Shown: piece after piece, positions 1-6,634 of the stretch | How the letters are laid out: each line of letters starts with the position of its first letter | Numbering within the stretch: the first letter of the stretch is position 1 | Assembly: GCA_900543025.1 (NCBI GenBank) | Contig: UQPP01000037.1 | Coordinates: 1 to 18,125 of the forward strand | Direction of reading: 5' to 3' | DNA length: 18,125 nt | DNA from: an uncultured Collinsella sp. | Lineage (GTDB): Bacteria; Actinomycetota; Coriobacteriia; Coriobacteriales; Coriobacteriaceae | Made by a program: the position numbers and the translations under genes | The notes under the pieces: generated by a model | What the model saw: only the letters and a program-made list of their open reading frames with translations | What the model was told of the DNA's origin: nothing | Database searches by the model: none

Positions 1-8
1 CTATAAAG

Positions 9-34
9 ACTGGTATCTGATGCAAAATACCAGT
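9..34. repeat. 8-bp perfect inverted repeat
   Basis: ACTGGTAT at 9-16 is matched by ATACCAGT at 27-34 across a 10-nt spacer. No T tract follows, so it is not a typical terminator. It could be an operator, or the end of a transcript entering from the left. The role is unknown. Confidence 0.4.
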
Positions 35-157
35 TAATAGAGCTCCATCCCAAATTGACTACCCTTAAACCATGGGGAGAGGTCTGCTATTTATACAGTT
101 GATTGGCTGTTGAGGGTGGCAACGCCGCCTCGATAGGGTAACCTCATTGATTGGTTT

Positions 158-249
158 CGCGACAGCAACATAACGGTAATGTCGCGGAAACACGGCGAGT
201 CTAAGCTATGACTCGTTCGTTAGTAATCAACACCGCTTCTCACGCGGTG
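158..249 (+). promoter_or_regulatory. Structured leader of glnN: two stem-loops ahead of the ribosome binding site
   Basis: CGCGACA at 158-164 pairs with TGTCGCG at 180-186, and the flanking TTT and AAA can extend the stem past one bulged G. A second hairpin pairs CACCGC at 231-236 with GCGGTG at 244-249. It ends about 10 nt before the AAGGGAG ribosome binding site at 259-265. Neither stem is followed by a T tract. I see no match to the glnA or downstream-peptide glutamine riboswitches. A role in translation control or mRNA stability is possible but is inference. No confident -35/-10 pair was found; TATACA at 92-97 is the best -10-like hexamer. Confidence 0.4.
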
Positions 250-270
250 CCGATACGAAGGGAGTTCCGT

Positions 271-2358
271 ATGGCCGATCTTACTGACCGCTTCGGGACC
301 ATGGTGTTCTCTGAGGAAGTCATGAAGGACTACCTCCCCAAGGACATTTGGAAGCGCCTTGCTGCAACCCTCGAGGGCGGTGAGCCGCTCGACCTGGATG
401 TGGCCAACGCCGTTGCCCATGCCATGAAGGTCTGGGCCATCTCCAAGGGCGCGACGCACTACGCGCACTGGTTCCAGCCGCTTTCGGGCATTACTTCCGA
501 GAAGCACGACAGCTTCTTGGAGCCCAACCACGACGGCACCGCCATTACCAAGTTTACGGGCAAGAACCTCATCCAGGGCGAGCCGGACGCTTCCAGCTTC
601 CCCAACGGCGGCCTGCGCGCCACCTTCGAGGCCCGTGGCTACACCGCTTGGGATCCCACCAGCCCCGCCTTTATCAAGGACGATGTCCTGTGCATCCCCA
701 CGGCTTTCTGCTCCTACACGGGCGAGGCCCTGGACAAGAAGACCCCGCTGCTGCGCTCCATGACCGCGCTCTCGCGTGAGTCTAAGCGCGTTTTGGCGCT
801 GTTCGGTAAGACCCCCAAGAAGGTCGTTCCTTCCGTGGGCGACGAGCAGGAGTACTTCCTGATCAAGAAGGACGCTTACCGCAAGCGCAAGGACCTGGTC
901 ATCACCGGCCGCACCCTCTTTGGTGCTGCTCCATGCAAGGGCCAGGAGCTCGAGGAGCACTACTTTGGCGCTATCCGCCCCACCGTCTCGGCCTATATGA
1001 AGGACCTGGACGATGAACTGTGGGCGCTTGGCATTCCCGCCAAGACCAAGCACAACGAGGTTGCTCCCTGCCAGCATGAGCTCGCCCCTGTCTATGGCGA
1101 GGTCAACGAGGCCATCGACCAGAATCTGGTCATGATGGAGAAGATGAAGCTCATCGCCTCCCGCCACGACTTGGTCTGCCTGCTGCACGAGAAGCCCTTT
1201 GAGGGCATCAATGGTTCGGGCAAGCACAACAACTGGTCGCTTGGCACCGAGTCCGAGAACCTGCTCGATCCGGGCGACACCCCGCTCGACAACCTGCAGT
1301 TCATCGTCTTCCTCACCGCGGTGATCGAGGCCGTCGATAACTATCAGGAGCTCCTGCGTGCCTCTGTTGCCTCGGCCGGCAACGATCATCGTCTGGGCGC
1401 CAATGAGGCTCCTCCGGCGATTATGTCCATCTTCCTGGGCGACCAGCTTACCGAGGTCGTCGAGAAGATCATCGATGGCAAGGCTTCTGTCCATGCCACG
1501 CGCGGCGTGCTCGACCTGGGCGCCGATATTCTGCCCAAACTGATGCAGGACAACACCGACCGCAACCGTACCTCCCCGTTTGCCTTCACCAGCAATAAGT
1601 TCGAGTTCCGTGCCTGCGGCTCCGAGCAGAACGTCTCCGACTCCAACCTGGTGCTCGATGCCGCCGTGGCCAAGTCGCTCAAGTCCTTCGCCGACGCGCT
1701 TGAGGGTACGCCCGAGGATGAGTTCCAGGACGCTGCGCTCGAGTACTGCAAGAAGGTCCTGACCGACCACCAGCGCATCCTGTTCTCCGGTGATGGCTAC
1801 TCCGACGAGTGGCCCGTTGAGGCCGAGAAGCGCGGCCTTGCCAACAACAAGACCACGGCCGACGCCCTGCCCGCCTTTGTTTCCGAAAAGGCCATCGCGC
1901 TCTTTGAGGAGACGGGTGTCCTGACCAAGGCCGAGGCTCAGTGCCGCTACGACTGCAAGCTCGAGAAGTACAACAAGCTCATGAACATCGAGGCCACCAC
2001 GATGGTTCGCGAGGCGCGTCGTACCTATCGCCCGGTCATTACCGCCTATGCCACCAAGGTCGCTAAGGGCCTTGAGACTATTCGTGCCGCCGGTGCCGAG
2101 GCCGCCATGCAGTGCGAGCAGAACACGCTCAACAAGCTCTGCAACGGTATCACCACCATCAACGACTCCATCAAGGCGCTCGACGCCGTGCATCAGAAGG
2201 CCGAGGGCCTCGATGGTCAGGAGCAGGCCAACGTGTATGCACACGAGGTCGTCCCCGCTATGGATACGCTGCGCGCCGCCGTGGATGCCATGGAGGAGAT
2301 CGTGGCCGCCGACTACTGGCCGGTCCCGACCTACGACGACATCCTGTTCTACGTGTAG
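271..2358 (+). CDS. glnN: Glutamine synthetase type III
   Basis: This enzyme makes glutamine from glutamate, ammonia and ATP in the cytoplasm, which is ammonium assimilation. The protein is 695 aa, the size of GSIII and far longer than GSI (about 470 aa). Visible motifs include the GSIII stretch NGGLRATFEARGY near residue 112, the metal/ATP region DEQEYFLIK at 191-199, KHNEVAPCQHELAPVY at 260-275 and NGSGKHNNWS at 314-323. RLGANEAPPAI and FEFRACGS follow. The ATG at 271 was chosen because AAGGGAG lies 5 nt upstream. An in-frame ATG at 208 would add 21 residues, but it has no good ribosome binding site and would place a hairpin inside the coding region. The gene is monocistronic, with a strong terminator directly after it. 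Family assignment is near certain; the start is likely. Confidence 0.96.
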   Translation: MADLTDRFGTMVFSEEVMKDYLPKDIWKRLAATLEGGEPLDLDVANAVAHAMKVWAISKGATHYAHWFQPLSGITSEKHDSFLEPNHDGTAITKFTGKNLIQGEPDASSFPNGGLRATFEARGYTAWDPTSPAFIKDDVLCIPTAFCSYTGEALDKKTPLLRSMTALSRESKRVLALFGKTPKKVVPSVGDEQEYFLIKKDAYRKRKDLVITGRTLFGAAPCKGQELEEHYFGAIRPTVSAYMKDLDDELWALGIPAKTKHNEVAPCQHELAPVYGEVNEAIDQNLVMMEKMKLIASRHDLVCLLHEKPFEGINGSGKHNNWSLGTESENLLDPGDTPLDNLQFIVFLTAVIEAVDNYQELLRASVASAGNDHRLGANEAPPAIMSIFLGDQLTEVVEKIIDGKASVHATRGVLDLGADILPKLMQDNTDRNRTSPFAFTSNKFEFRACGSEQNVSDSNLVLDAAVAKSLKSFADALEGTPEDEFQDAALEYCKKVLTDHQRILFSGDGYSDEWPVEAEKRGLANNKTTADALPAFVSEKAIALFEETGVLTKAEAQCRYDCKLEKYNKLMNIEATTMVREARRTYRPVITAYATKVAKGLETIRAAGAEAAMQCEQNTLNKLCNGITTINDSIKALDAVHQKAEGLDGQEQANVYAHEVVPAMDTLRAAVDAMEEIVAADYWPVPTYDDILFYV

Positions 2359-2389
2359 AGCGTAACTGACATATCGTTACGGTATTGAG

Positions 2390-2425
2390 CCGGGGTCCGC
2401 ATCATGCGGGCCCCGGTTTTTGTTT
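2390..2425 (+). terminator. Rho-independent terminator of glnN
   Basis: An 11-bp GC-rich stem (2390-2400 with 2406-2416, one G-U pair) closes on the loop ATCAT. It is followed by TTTTTGTTT. It begins 31 nt after the glnN stop codon. Confidence 0.92.
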
Positions 2426-2481
2426 GCGAAGGACGCTTTGAAGCCCGTTTTGCACCTGATTCGCCCACGCAATAAGGGGGC

Positions 2482-2700
2482 GTGGACAAAAAACGTCAAA
2501 TATGAGTACTGTCACAAGTCCTGTAGCATTATTTTTTTGCAAAATATGCAGTGTTACACAACATATGTTCAAGTACTTAGCTGATAAACGCCTGCAATTC
2601 TTTCGCCGTAGGACCCCTGGCGTCTAAATCGCCTTCTGATGGCATGAAATCGCTGTTACTAAATTGGTGACAGTACTCATATTTGCTATTTTTTGCCCAC
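2482..2700. mobile_element. MITE-like element, 219 bp, with 34-bp terminal inverted repeats
   Basis: The left end (2482-2515) and the reverse complement of the right end (2667-2700) match at 30 of 34 positions. The shared core is CAAATATGAGTACTGTCAC. The interior is AT-richer than the neighbouring genes, carries the perfect palindrome AACATATGTT at 2560-2569, and encodes nothing convincing. Size, terminal repeats and lack of a transposase fit a non-autonomous miniature element. No clear target-site duplication is visible at the borders, so the transposition model is inference. Alternatives are a large structured RNA or a repeated regulatory cassette. A second element at 14958-15205 has the same architecture. 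Confidence 0.6.
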
Positions 2701-2714
2701 AGGCCTTGCGATGA

Positions 2715-2752
2715 TGCCGGGATTCGCACCCTGTCGGGTTCGAATCCCGGCA
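2715..2752. repeat. 12-bp perfect inverted repeat with a tRNA T-arm-like half
   Basis: TGCCGGGATTCG at 2715-2726 is exactly mirrored by CGAATCCCGGCA at 2741-2752, with a 14-nt spacer. The right half reads CGGGTTCGAATCCCG, which is the consensus of a tRNA T arm. No D arm, anticodon arm or acceptor stem can be assembled around it. It looks like a rearranged tRNA scrap and not a gene. Confidence 0.45.
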
Positions 2753-2823
2753 CATGGGTAGCAAAAAGCCCGCTACCGCGAGGGTAACGGGCTCTTAAAT
2801 TCAAATGGTGCCCCCAGCGGGAT
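2725..2823. repeat. Direct repeat copy A: duplicated tRNA-Glu 3' end plus terminator
   Basis: These 99 bp match 2914-3012 at about 85 of 99 positions with a constant 189-bp offset and no indels. Three blocks are conserved: a T-arm-like segment on the + strand, the hairpin terminator (here 2762-2793, acting on the - strand), and the last 18 nt of tRNA-Glu (TGGTGCCCCCAGCGGGAT at 2806-2823). Beyond 2823 the tRNA similarity stops abruptly. Copy A is therefore a truncated tRNA remnant. Unequal recombination between former tandem tRNA genes, or an attachment-site scar, would both explain it. Confidence 0.7.
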
Positions 2824-2913
2824 GTCCGCGTGCGGCTGGCGCCGCCCGCTTCCGCTGCGTCGCTTCGCTCCTTGCGTGCTGCGCTGGAAAACGCTTGCGC
2901 GTTTCCTCAGCTC

Positions 2914-3012
2914 CGCACCCTGTCGGGTTCGAATCCCGACATATCGATAGCAAAAAGCCCGCTACCGAATTGGTAACGGGCTTCACATCTCAAATGGTGC
3001 CCCCAGCGGGAT
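2914..3012. repeat. Direct repeat copy B, containing the functional tRNA-Glu 3' end
   Basis: This is the partner of the copy at 2725-2823. Here the repeat runs into an intact tRNA-Glu gene. Between the copies lies a 90-bp GC-rich segment (2824-2913) with no recognisable gene. That segment includes the near-palindrome GGAAAACGC / GCGTTTCC around 2886-2906. Confidence 0.7.
2951..2983 (-). terminator. Rho-independent terminator of tRNA-Glu
   Basis: Read on the - strand, AAGCCCGTTACC pairs with GGTAGCGGGCTT (2972-2983 with 2955-2966, one wobble pair) around a 5-nt loop, followed by TTTTTG. It starts 12 nt after the tRNA CCA end. The truncated tRNA copy at 2806-2823 keeps the same hairpin. Confidence 0.88.
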
Positions 3013-3071
3013 TCGAACCCGCGATATCCACCTTGAAAGGGTGGCGTCCTTGGCCGCTAGACGATGGGGAC
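2995..3071 (-). tRNA. tRNA-Glu (anticodon UUC)
   Basis: The - strand folds as a full cloverleaf. The acceptor stem GTCCCCA pairs with TGGGGGC (one G-U). The anticodon stem CCACC/GGTGG encloses the loop CTTTCAA with anticodon TTC at positions 34-36. The T arm is GCGGG-TTCGAAC-CCGC. CCA is encoded in the DNA. It decodes GAA/GAG and supplies charged glutamate for protein synthesis; in many bacteria it also feeds tetrapyrrole synthesis. It has its own terminator downstream and a -10-like box just upstream. Open frames across it that contain a PAGFEPA motif are the well-known antisense translation of this tRNA, not genes. Confidence 0.97.
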
Positions 3072-3081
3072 AGCGGGAAAG

Positions 3082-3087
3082 AGTATA
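3082..3087 (-). promoter_or_regulatory. Probable -10 box of tRNA-Glu
   Basis: TATACT on the - strand lies 10 nt upstream of the first base of mature tRNA-Glu. That spacing implies a very short 5' leader. No good -35 hexamer is visible at 16-18 nt, so the promoter call rests on the -10 alone. Confidence 0.45.
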
Positions 3088-3172
3088 GCAGACTTTTTTG
3101 TCGGCGCGTATATCGTTGGCAAACTGGAAAACCACCACATAGGAGCTGGCTCTCCATCCCGATCTTCAAACA

Positions 3173-3307
3173 TCTCAATCTGTAACATCTGGGCGGGCAA
3201 ATCGGCTCTATGTGTTACAGATCGAGACAAAAGGCAGGCGTCGGGACGAACATCTCATTCTGTAACAGTAAGACGACTTTTAACGGTCTAGATGTTACAG
3301 ATTGAGA
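3173..3307. repeat. Alternating inverted-repeat array, four 15-bp arms on an exact 40-bp period
   Basis: Arms start at 3173, 3213, 3253 and 3293. Arms one and three read TCTCA(A/T)TCTGTAACA; arms two and four are the reverse complement, TGTTACAGAT(C/T)GAGA. Each spacer is exactly 25 bp, and the three spacers differ in sequence. The array lies between the tRNA-Glu promoter and the terminator of the MurT-GatD operon, and contains no gene. Alternating orientation resembles BIME/REP-type intergenic clusters or a row of operator sites. It is not a CRISPR array, because the repeats alternate in strand and are too short. Confidence 0.7.
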
Positions 3308-3326
3308 CAAACAGCTGGGATGGGGC

Positions 3327-3363
3327 AAAACCACCACAAAGGTGCCTGTCCCCTTTGTGGTGG
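3327..3363 (-). terminator. Rho-independent terminator of the MurT-GatD operon
   Basis: A perfect 12-bp inverted repeat, CCACCACAAAGG at 3331-3342 with CCTTTGTGGTGG at 3352-3363, encloses a 9-nt loop. On the - strand it is followed by TTTTG. It starts 8 nt after the stop of the gene ending at 3371. A partial copy of the left arm (ACCACCACATAGG) occurs at 3131-3143, so the hairpin may belong to a repeated intergenic family. Confidence 0.8.
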
Positions 3364-3370
3364 TGAGGTG

Positions 3371-5545
3371 CTAGGGGAGGAGCTTCATGGCGGCGTCGTG
3401 GGCGGCGTGCTCGTAGGTGTCGTCGAGGGGCTTGAGCGGCAGCAGGGCGGCGGCCTGTGCATCGCCACGGCGCTCGAGGGCATGGGCGATCAACCAGTCG
3501 GCGAGCTCGGGGTTCTTGGGCAGCGCCGGGCCATGCAGGTACGTGCCGATGACGCCCTTGTAGATCAGGCCCTCAAAGCCATCGTCGCCGTTGTTGCCGG
3601 TGCCCGTGACGACGGACGTTCCGAGCGGCGTGGCATCGGCGTCCAAAAGCGTGCGGCCGCCATGGTTCTCGAATCCCACAAAGGGCTCAGGTGCCAGGTC
3701 GGTTTTGACGGCTACGTTGCCGATCAGGCGGTCGGAGCCGCGTACGGTTTCGGCGGCAATGACCCCCAGACCCTCAATGCGATCCTCGCCCATATAGTAC
3801 GAACGGCCGAGCAGCTGATAACTGCCACAGATGGCAAGCAGTGTGCCACCGTCCTCAACATAGGCCGCGACCTTGTCTTTTTGAGCGAGCAGCTCGTGTG
3901 CCACGGCTAGCTGATCGCGGTCGGAGCCACCGCCCATCATGACGATGTCGGCGTCGGTGAGATCGAGCGTCTCGCCCATGCGGACCTCGTCCACGCGCGC
4001 GGGAATGCCGCGCCAAGCGCAGCGGCGCTCGAGGGCGATGACGTTGCCGCCGTCGCCATAGAGGTTGAGAGCATCGGGATACAGGTAGACGATGCGCAGC
4101 GGGCGCGAGAGCTCGACTGGCGCGATGCCGACAGGAAGAGCGCTGCCGTCGGCACGGGCTACGGCGCGCTCGGAAACAGCGTCGGCGGTGGCGTCCTTCA
4201 GTCCGTCGAGCTCCTTGACCAGCGGCGGGAAGGCCGTGTAGTTGGCGACTGCGTAGAAGGTGTCATCGGCGGCCTCGTCTGCCACGGCGCCAATTGCCTG
4301 CGCGACGTCCGAGATAATCGCGGCATCGATGCCGGCGTACTTGAGGCGCACCTGCATATCGTGTGCACGCGTGCCGCCGGCAAAGGCGACAAGCCCTGGG
4401 GTATCGGCGATGCGCTCGAAGTCGACGTCGTAGATCCACGAGACATCATGGCCGTCGGCACTGTTGTCGTTCAGGAAGAAAGCGCAGAGTCTGCCGCCCG
4501 CCGTCTTAATGGACTGGATCTGTCGATCGAAGCCCACGGGATTCTTGGCCAGGTTTGCCTCGACGGTGCGACCGGCAATATCCCAGCGACCCATGCGTCC
4601 GCCGGCGGGCACGTAGGCATCGAGCGTGGGCTGCAGGTGCGCCGTATCCACGCCCAACTCATGTGCGGCAAAGAATGCGGCGGCAACGTTATAGACCATA
4701 TATAAGCCGTTGTAGCGCGTGGCGATGTGCGCGGCTGGCGCACTGGAATCAGATCCAAACACCAGATCAAAGCCGTAGCCGTCGCAGCCGAGCTCAACGC
4801 CTGTTACGCGGCGGACCAGTGCGGGGCGTGCCCAACCGCACGAGGGGCAATGGTAGGCGCCGAGTTGACCATACTGTACGTAGTCGTACTCCAACGGGGC
4901 GTTGCACTGCGAGCAAAAACGCGAGTCGCTGATGCGGTCAGACTCGGTGTCGGTGGCGCCATCGATGCCAAAGGCAATACTCGCGTTGGGAACGCGCGCG
5001 GCAATCGAGGCGCACAGCGGGTCGTCGGCGTTGTAGATGAGCGTCGTTGCCGGCGAAAGCTCCAACGCGTGGGCGATGACCTCCTGGGTGTGATCGATCT
5101 CGCCATAGCGATCAAGCTGGTCACGGAACAGGTTGAGCAGCACGAAGTACGTCGGCTTGAGCTTGGGCAGGACGCGCACGGTGTAGAGTTCATCGCATTC
5201 AAAAACGCCCACGCGCTTGTCGCCGGCTCGCTTGAGGCCGCTGCGCGCCTCGAGCAGTGCGCCCACCACGCCCGGCTCCATGTTGTTGCCGGCGCGGTTG
5301 CATACCACGGTGGCGCCGCTGGCGGCAACGGCGTCGGCGATCAGGTTCGAAGTGGTGGTCTTACCGTTGGTGCCGGTGATCACCACGCTGCGGTCGACAA
5401 GACTCGCGAGGTCGCTCAGCAGCTCGGGGTTGATCTTCATGGCGATGCGGCCGGGGAGTACGCCGCCCTGGCGCTTAAGGACGGAGCGCAGCCCCCAGCG
5501 GGCGATATCGCTCGAGGTGCAGGCAAGAGATGAGCGGAGGTTCAT
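3371..5545 (-). CDS. MurT-GatD fusion: lipid II isoglutaminyl synthase, ligase and glutaminase in one chain
   Basis: This enzyme amidates the D-Glu of lipid II to D-isoglutamine at the inner face of the membrane, using ATP and glutamine. The protein is 724 aa. Residues 1-446 are MurT: a P-loop GTNGKTT at 58-64, a four-cysteine zinc ribbon (C211, C214, C233, C236), and the C-terminal Mur ligase part with LNDNSADGHDVSW around 358-370. A linker spans about 447-481. Residues 482 to about 695 are GatD: class I glutaminase with nucleophile C573 (AICGSYQLLG), R606 and H671 (YLHGPALPKNPE). In S. aureus these are two adjacent genes. The N-terminus matches MurT from its start, and AGGA lies 7 nt upstream of the ATG. 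The gene is third in an operon, 45 nt after TPR-like protein B. Function is secure; any special effect of the fusion is inference. Confidence 0.93.
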   Translation of the reverse strand: MNLRSSLACTSSDIARWGLRSVLKRQGGVLPGRIAMKINPELLSDLASLVDRSVVITGTNGKTTTSNLIADAVAASGATVVCNRAGNNMEPGVVGALLEARSGLKRAGDKRVGVFECDELYTVRVLPKLKPTYFVLLNLFRDQLDRYGEIDHTQEVIAHALELSPATTLIYNADDPLCASIAARVPNASIAFGIDGATDTESDRISDSRFCSQCNAPLEYDYVQYGQLGAYHCPSCGWARPALVRRVTGVELGCDGYGFDLVFGSDSSAPAAHIATRYNGLYMVYNVAAAFFAAHELGVDTAHLQPTLDAYVPAGGRMGRWDIAGRTVEANLAKNPVGFDRQIQSIKTAGGRLCAFFLNDNSADGHDVSWIYDVDFERIADTPGLVAFAGGTRAHDMQVRLKYAGIDAAIISDVAQAIGAVADEAADDTFYAVANYTAFPPLVKELDGLKDATADAVSERAVARADGSALPVGIAPVELSRPLRIVYLYPDALNLYGDGGNVIALERRCAWRGIPARVDEVRMGETLDLTDADIVMMGGGSDRDQLAVAHELLAQKDKVAAYVEDGGTLLAICGSYQLLGRSYYMGEDRIEGLGVIAAETVRGSDRLIGNVAVKTDLAPEPFVGFENHGGRTLLDADATPLGTSVVTGTGNNGDDGFEGLIYKGVIGTYLHGPALPKNPELADWLIAHALERRGDAQAAALLPLKPLDDTYEHAAHDAAMKLLP

Positions 5546-5590
5546 GAAACCGTTCCTAACGTAAACGACATGGTCGGGTCGAGTGCGTCA

Positions 5591-6634
5591 CTAAAATCCG
5601 TAGCGGCGCGCAAATTCGTGGGCAAGCTGCGACACGTCTTCGCAGGCATTGGCCCAGGGGGCAAAGTCGGGAGTGTCCGAGATAATGCCGTCCGCTTCCC
5701 AAACGGCCTGGTGCGAAAGATCCCAGGGATCGCGTGGCTCGGGCCGGCAGGGAAGGTACGGTGTCTGGTACATGGGATTCAGCAAGAAGAACGCGCCGCC
5801 CTCGCAGCGGTTAGCGAACTCACGCAGCGCACGCGCCGCCGGACGCATTTTGTTCGTTTTGAACAATAGGATTGTGCGGGCGAGCAGGTACCAGGGGGAG
5901 TTCTCGAGTGCATCGGCTCCCACCTGTTCCTCGAGCTGGTGAGCCAGGGCAAAAAAGCCGTCCTGGTCTTCCAAGCGAGCGAGGGCGAGCAACACGGTGC
6001 CGGCAGCTCGGGTGGGATAGCCTTCTGCTTTAAGGACGCGGCGGGCGTAGTTGGCAGCAGCGCGGTAGCGGGCGCTCGCCATGCACAGCTGCGAGATGGC
6101 CTCGAGCGTGTGGAGCCACCCGATAAGTGCCGGCTCGCTCACGGTGAGATCTGCCGCCGTCACGCCGTCCGTCAAAACTTTGTTGGCCCAGTAATGTGGG
6201 GCCTCCATATCGAACCCGGGCACGCTTTGCTGCAGGTAATCGGCCGTGGTCGCTTCGAGCTTCATCAGGTCGCCCAGGCAGGCGTCAACGGGCGTGTCGG
6301 CCAGGATGATGGCGAGCAGCTGCGCGTCGACGGCAAGTGCATCGACGCGGACAATCTTGAGCAACTCGTCGCGCATGTCGTCGAACAGGCGATTGCGCGT
6401 CTGCTCGAACTCCTCGTCACTGCCCATGTCCTCGATGCGATGGAGCTCGTCGAGCAGGTGGCGATGAGCACCGGCATAGGACAGCAGCGCCTGGGCATGC
6501 TCGGACTGCGCATACTTTTGGGGATTCGCACTAATGTCGTTATGGACAAGCTCGCGTGCTGCATCGGTGAGCTCGGGGTGCGATGCCAGATAGGTGCGCT
6601 CCAAGTAGGCGGGGATGTAGACGCTCGGATCCAT
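5591..6634 (-). CDS. TPR-like helical protein B, unknown function
   Basis: The protein is 347 aa, soluble, with no signal peptide or membrane segment. It is rich in Ala/Leu helical pairs. Stretches such as ARYRAAANYARRVLKAEGYPT (about 188-208) and SPWYLLARTILLFKTNKMRPAARALREFA (about 246-274) look like tetratricopeptide-type helix hairpins. No catalytic motif is visible. It aligns along much of its length with the upstream protein A: WLHTLEAIS.. with WLAALASRA.., SPWYLLARTI with DPWTLIALMS, and FAPWANACED with FAAWVATNDI. The two are therefore diverged tandem paralogues. Its ATG overlaps the stop of protein A (TAATG) and AGGGGA precedes it, which suggests translational coupling. It is followed after 45 nt by the MurT-GatD fusion. 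A scaffold role near cell-wall synthesis is a guess from context only. Confidence 0.75.
   Translation of the reverse strand: MDPSVYIPAYLERTYLASHPELTDAARELVHNDISANPQKYAQSEHAQALLSYAGAHRHLLDELHRIEDMGSDEEFEQTRNRLFDDMRDELLKIVRVDALAVDAQLLAIILADTPVDACLGDLMKLEATTADYLQQSVPGFDMEAPHYWANKVLTDGVTAADLTVSEPALIGWLHTLEAISQLCMASARYRAAANYARRVLKAEGYPTRAAGTVLLALARLEDQDGFFALAHQLEEQVGADALENSPWYLLARTILLFKTNKMRPAARALREFANRCEGGAFFLLNPMYQTPYLPCRPEPRDPWDLSHQAVWEADGIISDTPDFAPWANACEDVSQLAHEFARRYGF

Noticed and set aside
208..270. Earlier ATG start for glnN
   Set aside because: No ribosome binding site, and it would place a leader hairpin in the coding region. The ATG at 271 has AAGGGAG upstream.
220..2244. 674-codon open frame antisense to glnN
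   Set aside because: It mirrors the GC-rich codon pattern of glnN, has no family features and no ribosome binding site. Similar long antisense frames opposite the alcohol dehydrogenase, gldA, ychF and guaA genes were dropped for the same reason.
2577..2804. Small - strand frame ending in TAKELQAFIS across the MITE-like element
   Set aside because: It crosses the terminal repeat and the tRNA-like repeat, so it spans unrelated sequences. No ribosome binding site. The C-terminal part could be an old coding fragment but cannot be identified.
2806..3071. Integrated element bounded by tRNA-Glu 3' repeats
   Set aside because: Only 189 bp separate the copies, and no integrase or cargo gene is present. 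Kept only as a possible scar.
2805..3185. + strand frame containing the PAGFEPA peptide
   Set aside because: This peptide is the standard false translation opposite tRNA-Glu.
3173..3307. CRISPR array
   Set aside because: Repeats are 15 bp, alternate in orientation and number only four. No cas genes are present.
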